A stretch of 35,183 nt of DNA from Thermodesulfobacteriaceae bacterium (GTDB taxonomy: Bacteria > Desulfobacterota > Thermodesulfobacteria > Thermodesulfobacteriales > Thermodesulfobacteriaceae): positions 1 to 35,183 of the forward strand of contig JANXAD010000017.1 of assembly GCA_025062245.1 (NCBI GenBank). The letters are read 5' to 3'. Below, piece by piece: positions 31,882 to 35,183 of the stretch; within the stretch, counting starts at the first letter, position 1; each line of letters starts with the position of its first letter. The notes beneath the pieces were generated by a model. It was given only the letters and a program-made list of their open reading frames with translations, made no database searches and was not told where the DNA came from. A program made the position numbers and the translations under genes.

Positions 31882-32357
31882 CTCCTTTTTTGATTTTTTT
31901 AATAGTTTCCCTGAGTTTTTCTCAGGAAGTAGGTTTTAAAATAAAGGGTGAAAATTTGGAATATAACTTTTTTAAAATTTCTAAGAATAAAATTTTTGCT
32001 CTGTGGAAATTAAGGGCTAAAGAATTAATCCAAAAGGAGGATTTTCTTATAGAAGTTACCGAGTTTAATTTGGTAAACGAAGAAAAGAATCTTCAAATAA
32101 AGGGATTAAAGGGATTTTACTTTCCTAAGGAAAAAAAATTTGTTTTTAAAAATAAAGTAGAACTTAAAACCTCTCAGTATGGAGAAGCCTTTACTGAGGA
32201 ACTTATTTTTTATCCTGAGCAAAATTTAATTATTAGTGAAGGGGAGGTTATTTTAAGAAAAAGGGGGGTTCTAATAAGAGGAAAGGGATTAGTATACGAG
32301 GTTGATACTGGTAATTTTCAGATAAAAGAAAAGACCAGGGCTCAATTTACCTTTTAA
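31851..32357 (+). CDS. lptC: LptC-like LPS export protein
   Basis: The 168-residue protein has an N-terminal hydrophobic segment at about 8-25 ending SLSFSQE, either a signal peptide or an LptC-type anchor. A beta-jellyroll pattern follows: LRAKELIQKEDFLIEV, LKGFYFPKEKKFVFKNKVELKT, LIISEGEVILRKRGVLIRGKGLVYE and the end FQIKEKTRAQF. This resembles the repeated strands of LptC/LptA that carry LPS across the periplasm. The position after kdsC matches the usual order kdsC-lptC-lptA-lptB. No lptA or lptB follows here, as the fur-feo operon converges at this point. An LptA-type identity is less likely. Confidence 0.8.
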   Translation: MGRSLSNFFIAPFLIFLIVSLSFSQEVGFKIKGENLEYNFFKISKNKIFALWKLRAKELIQKEDFLIEVTEFNLVNEEKNLQIKGLKGFYFPKEKKFVFKNKVELKTSQYGEAFTEELIFYPEQNLIISEGEVILRKRGVLIRGKGLVYEVDTGNFQIKEKTRAQFTF

Positions 32358-34282
32358 AGGAGACAATAAATTATAAAAGCCAGTATCCAAGCTAAAGCAA
32401 AACTATAACCTAAAAATAGGAAAGCCAACCTTTTAGAACCCTCTTTCCACATAGTAACAAAAGTTGCCAAGCAAGAATTATAGATAAGAAGGAAGATAAG
32501 AAAAGAAAGGGCTTGTTTAAAAGTTAAAATTTTAGAGATTTCCTTTTTTAATCCTTGAGCTTCTTCAGGGTTTAAGGATAAACTTTGGGGCCAGAGAGAG
32601 AAAAAGCCATAGAAAGCCTCTTTAAAGGTTTTTATTAAGTCTAAGATTTGAGTTTTAGCTTCCTCTTTAAGATCTATTTCCTTAATTTCCTTAGTTTTCT
32701 CTTCAAGTAGAATTACCCCCATGGTGCTTATTATAGCCTCACGGGCTAAAAAGGCTGGAATAAGAGAGGTAGTAATTCTCCAATCAGAAAGCCCTATAGG
32801 GGAAAAGATTACACCTATGGTTTTCCCAATTTTACCAGCTAAACTATCTTCAACTTTTTGAATTCCTGGAGGAAGATTAAGCAAAAGCCATATAAAAATA
32901 GAAATCAAAAATATCAAAGTTCCAGCACGGTAGATAAAACTTTGGAGGTGAAACCAGACGATTTTGAAAATTATTTTTAAAGAGGGAATTCTATAGGGTG
33001 GTAAATCCATTACAAAATGGGAAAGTTCTCTTTTTAGAAAGGTTTTTCTTAGAAGAAAGCTAGTTAAAATAGAAAAGACAAGTCCTAAAAGATATAAGAA
33101 AAAGATAATCCATACTGGTTGGCTAAAAAATAGGGTAGCAAAAAAAGAGAAAAGGACTAATCTTGCAGGACACGAAATAAAGGGAATCATGGTCATAACT
33201 AAAAATTTGTCTTTCCTATCTTGAAAGGTGCGGGTAGCTATAAGAGCTGGAACATTACAGCCTAAGGCTAAAACTAAGGGAAAAACACTTAAACCATGAA
33301 GTCCTAATTTGTGAGTCCATCTATCCATCAAAAAAGCAACCCTGGGAAGATATCCTGAAGTTTCTAAAAGAGTTAAAAGGAAGTAAATACTGAAAATCAA
33401 AGGTATAAAGACAAGAACGGTTCCTACTCCTCCAATTACTGCAGAAGAAAAAAAGTCACCCACCCAGGAAGGAGCCCCTAAAAAAATAAATATTTGAAAA
33501 ATTAAAGGTCCTATGAAATTTTGTATAAACCCTTCTATCCAGTCTGAAAAGGGAATAGAAAAATCAAAGGCTATTTTAAAGGTAAAATACATTATAAGTA
33601 AAAAGAAAAGATTTCCCCAAACCGGATGAATTAAAAAACGATCTAAAATTTCAGTGAAACTTTCCTTAGTAAGAAGTTTTCTTTTAACTACCTCCTTAGC
33701 TAAGCCTTGAGAAAAATAAAGCCTCTTTTCCTTAATTTTGGTCTCTTCAGAGGTTTCATACCTTATTTTAGTGGGCTTAATTTCTTGTTCATAAGTTTCT
33801 ACTATAGCAGGTAAAAGTTCCTTTACCCCCTCTCCTGTTCTTCCATTAGTAGATAAAACCTTTATTTTTAGAAGGTCTTGAAGTCTTTTAATATCTACCT
33901 CTATTCCTAATTTTTGAGCTTCATCCATCATGTTTAAAACTAAAATCATTGGTTTTTCTAAATCTAAAAGTTGGGTAGTTAAATATAAATCCCTTTCTAT
34001 TCTGGGAGTTTCAATTATGTTTAGAAGGACTTCATAATTCTTAGAATATAAAAAGTCAAAGGTTATTTTTTCATCTTCAGAAACAAGTTCCTCTAAGGTA
34101 TATATTCCTGGTAAGTCAATAAGAAGGATTTCAAAATCTTGAAAATAAGTTTTACCTTCCTTTTTTTCTACTGTAACTCCTGGCCAGTTTCCTATTTTTA
34201 GGTTTGAACCTGCTAAATGATTAAGGAGACTGGTTTTACCTACATTAGGATTTCCTACTAAAACAGCTCTTATTATTTTCAC
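32354..34282 (-). CDS. feoB: ferrous iron transporter FeoB
   Basis: The 642-residue protein begins with a GTPase: G1 GNPNVGKTS at 10-18, the switch NWPGVTVEK, G3 DLPG and G4 NMMD. A helical spacer follows, then the membrane domain with about eight hydrophobic segments. The transmembrane core has the conserved LGCNVPALIATRTF and PFISCPARLVLF segments with the Cys implicated in iron transport, and a second Gate copy near the C-terminus. It imports Fe(II) into the cytoplasm. Start is GTG at 34282, with AGGA upstream, and it follows feoA by 2 bases. The size is smaller than E. coli FeoB (773) but normal for many thermophiles. Confidence 0.97.
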   Translation of the reverse strand: MKIIRAVLVGNPNVGKTSLLNHLAGSNLKIGNWPGVTVEKKEGKTYFQDFEILLIDLPGIYTLEELVSEDEKITFDFLYSKNYEVLLNIIETPRIERDLYLTTQLLDLEKPMILVLNMMDEAQKLGIEVDIKRLQDLLKIKVLSTNGRTGEGVKELLPAIVETYEQEIKPTKIRYETSEETKIKEKRLYFSQGLAKEVVKRKLLTKESFTEILDRFLIHPVWGNLFFLLIMYFTFKIAFDFSIPFSDWIEGFIQNFIGPLIFQIFIFLGAPSWVGDFFSSAVIGGVGTVLVFIPLIFSIYFLLTLLETSGYLPRVAFLMDRWTHKLGLHGLSVFPLVLALGCNVPALIATRTFQDRKDKFLVMTMIPFISCPARLVLFSFFATLFFSQPVWIIFFLYLLGLVFSILTSFLLRKTFLKRELSHFVMDLPPYRIPSLKIIFKIVWFHLQSFIYRAGTLIFLISIFIWLLLNLPPGIQKVEDSLAGKIGKTIGVIFSPIGLSDWRITTSLIPAFLAREAIISTMGVILLEEKTKEIKEIDLKEEAKTQILDLIKTFKEAFYGFFSLWPQSLSLNPEEAQGLKKEISKILTFKQALSFLIFLLIYNSCLATFVTMWKEGSKRLAFLFLGYSFALAWILAFIIYCLL

Positions 34283-34284
34283 TC

Positions 34285-34599
34285 CTATTCCTCTTTACCA
34301 AGAAAGCACCATCTCCATTTAGGTTTAGTTTTAGTTGTTTTTTCAAAACAAGGAGAGGTTTTACAAGGTAGTTCTCCTTTTTCTATCAATTCTACTTCAA
34401 TTTTTTTAGCTATATCATTACTTACTGCTAAGCGATTTTCTCCATTTTTTAATAAAATATTTCTTCCACATCTTTGAATAATTTCAAAAATCATCTCCTT
34501 TCTTAGACCCATACCCTCTATTTTTCTTAAAATAGCTTCTTCTCCTAAAAGTTTTTTTATTCTAACCTTTTCTCCACATCTTGCTTCGCTGAGGAGCAT
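34285..34599 (-). CDS. feoA: FeoA domain protein with Cys/Lys tail
   Basis: The first 75 or so residues form an SH3-like FeoA domain (MLLSEARCGEKVRIKKLLGEEAILRKIEGMGLRKEMIFEII...NRLAVSNDIAKKIEV), which is needed for FeoB function. A tail of about 28 residues follows with Cys79, Cys84 and Cys98 (PCKTSPC, WRWC), longer than the usual 75-residue FeoA. Such a tail is reminiscent of FeoC-like or metal-binding additions, but no clear FeoC fold is visible. It lies 2 bases before feoB and 3 bases after the Fur gene, one operon fur-feoA-feoB. Confidence 0.9.
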   Translation of the reverse strand: MLLSEARCGEKVRIKKLLGEEAILRKIEGMGLRKEMIFEIIQRCGRNILLKNGENRLAVSNDIAKKIEVELIEKGELPCKTSPCFEKTTKTKPKWRWCFLGKEE

Positions 34600-34602
34600 T
34601 TT

Positions 34603-35046
34603 TTAAATCTCTCTTTGGCAATTTAAGCAAAGACCAAAAATTTCTAAGTGGTAGCTTAACAATTTGTAATTTCTCTCTTTTTCATACTCTTTGATAAGAT
34701 GAAGAAACCTTTCATCCCCCACTTCCTCTACCTTTTTACACTTTACGCATATAAAGTGGAGATGGGGTTGTTTGTTGATGGTAACCTCATAGTGGGAATG
34801 TCCCTCCTGTTTGTAAACCTCTTGAATATATCCTCCCTCAATTAACAAAGGAATTGTTCTATAAATTGAAGCCTTAGAAATTTTACTTTTTCTTTCTTTT
34901 AACCTAAGATATATAGCCTCAACATCAAAATGGTCGCCTACTTCTAAAATTTCTTTAAGTATCTCCTCTCTTTCAGGAGTATACTTAAGACCTTTATTTT
35001 TAATAAACTTTTTAAAATCCTTAAGTAAGGAGTCACTCATAAACAC
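34603..35046 (-). CDS. Fur-family metal-dependent repressor
   Basis: The 147-residue protein has the Fur winged-helix part (LKYTPEREEILKEILEVGDHFDVEAIYLRLKE, SKASIYRTIPLLIEGGYI) and the metal-binding part HSHYEVTINKQPHLHFICVKCKKVEEV...CLNCQ with two CxxC pairs for structural zinc. Placed upstream of feoA-feoB it is most likely a Fur that represses iron uptake. PerR or Zur cannot be excluded by sequence alone, although the feo context argues for iron. The starts GTG 35046 or ATG 35040 are both possible; no strong RBS. A promoter and an inverted repeat lie just upstream, suggesting autoregulation. Confidence 0.94.
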   Translation of the reverse strand: MFMSDSLLKDFKKFIKNKGLKYTPEREEILKEILEVGDHFDVEAIYLRLKERKSKISKASIYRTIPLLIEGGYIQEVYKQEGHSHYEVTINKQPHLHFICVKCKKVEEVGDERFLHLIKEYEKERNYKLLSYHLEIFGLCLNCQREI

Positions 35047-35056
35047 TTTTTAGAAA

Positions 35057-35107
35057 TTGAAATACATTTTCAAAAACTAAAAATAAGTTAAAATTTTAAT
35101 TTGTCAA
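35057..35107 (-). promoter_or_regulatory. fur-feo promoter with candidate operator
   Basis: On the minus strand TTGACA at 35107-35102 is followed after 16 bases by TATTTT at 35085-35080, so transcription would begin near 35073. TTGAAA-TACAT-TTTCAA, a perfect 6-bp inverted repeat with a 5-base centre, covers 35057-35073, at and just after that point. It is about 10 bases from the fur start. A Fur-family protein bound there could block its own transcription. Repeat and boxes are seen; function is inferred. Confidence 0.5.
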
Positions 35108-35183
35108 GAGGTTGTAAAAAAGGGGATAAATTTTTTGAGAATCCAAATAGCGAGAACAAGGCTTTCCTCATAAATGGGAATGC

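Noticed and set aside
35104-35183. A frame entering from the right edge on the minus strand and ending TGA at 35106-35104 (IPIYEESLVLAIWILKK...)
   Set aside because: Only 25 codons are visible, two other reading choices exist, and its end would fall in the -35 box of fur; too little to call a gene.
1-35183. tRNA, rRNA, CRISPR arrays, toxin-antitoxin or restriction genes
   Set aside because: I looked for cloverleaf-like stretches, regularly spaced repeats and the usual small paired genes and saw none; a covariance-model search could still find a small RNA.

Overview
The window is about 35 kb of AT-rich chromosomal DNA from a Gram-negative bacterium. It carries Kdo synthesis (kdsA, kdsC), a heptosyltransferase, an MsbA-type flippase and an LptC-like protein, so the cell should have an LPS outer membrane. 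Two features recall sulfate-reducing bacteria: a UspA / small membrane protein / TSUP permease / DUF4881-like operon, and a large membrane protein of unknown role beside it. Together with the low GC, the Lys/Glu/Ile-rich proteins and several archaeal-looking genes, they suggest a thermophilic member of Thermodesulfobacteriota (Thermodesulfobacterium or Caldimicrobium type). This assignment is inference; no rRNA or other taxonomic marker is present.

Layout. 1-1400: a doubtful ORF, a minimal beta-carbonic-anhydrase-like gene, and a 635-bp AT-rich gap holding a perfect 22-bp tandem repeat, a good promoter and two inverted repeats. 1404-5013: the usp-TSUP operon, closed by a rho-independent terminator, then an unknown membrane protein. 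5024-8418: an overlapping rRNA/tRNA methyltransferase and radical SAM gene, an unknown gene on the minus strand, a DolP/OsmY-like lipoprotein and a SagB-type nitroreductase. 8452-13839: a compact operon of pnp, purine nucleoside phosphorylase, RNase G and heptosyltransferase. 13836-16437 (minus): htpX-msbA. 16438-16981: a decayed IS481-like transposase. 16982-19509 (minus): an archaeal-type riboflavin reductase overlapping an archaetidylinositol-type CDP-alcohol transferase, a small lipoprotein candidate and a DUF4130/TIGR03915 protein. 19587-21090: an HD-domain protein and malate dehydrogenase. 21071-22593 (minus): a class II aldolase and a nucleotide-sugar epimerase. 22594-22978: a decayed ORF. 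22979-25796 (minus): Cys-cluster protein, DUF1015, RlmH and FKBP. 25920-27736 (minus): panB-ruvB. 27737-28115: a second decayed element sharing a ~60-bp repeat with the one at 22945. 28116-30505: mtgA and, convergent to it, a radical SAM gene. 30573-32357: kdsA-kdsC-lptC-like. 32354-35046 (minus): fur-feoA-feoB with a candidate operator.

Most genes are housekeeping. Gene packing is very tight, with many 4-46 bp overlaps and several GTG/TTG starts. The four gaps longer than 300 bp hold most of the repetitive or decayed DNA. No tRNA, rRNA, CRISPR array or intact mobile element was seen. I found no clear new defence or biosynthetic system. The most interesting items are the TSUP operon, the lipid-headgroup/riboflavin gene pair of archaeal type, and the repeat that forms the 3' end of the Cys-cluster gene.
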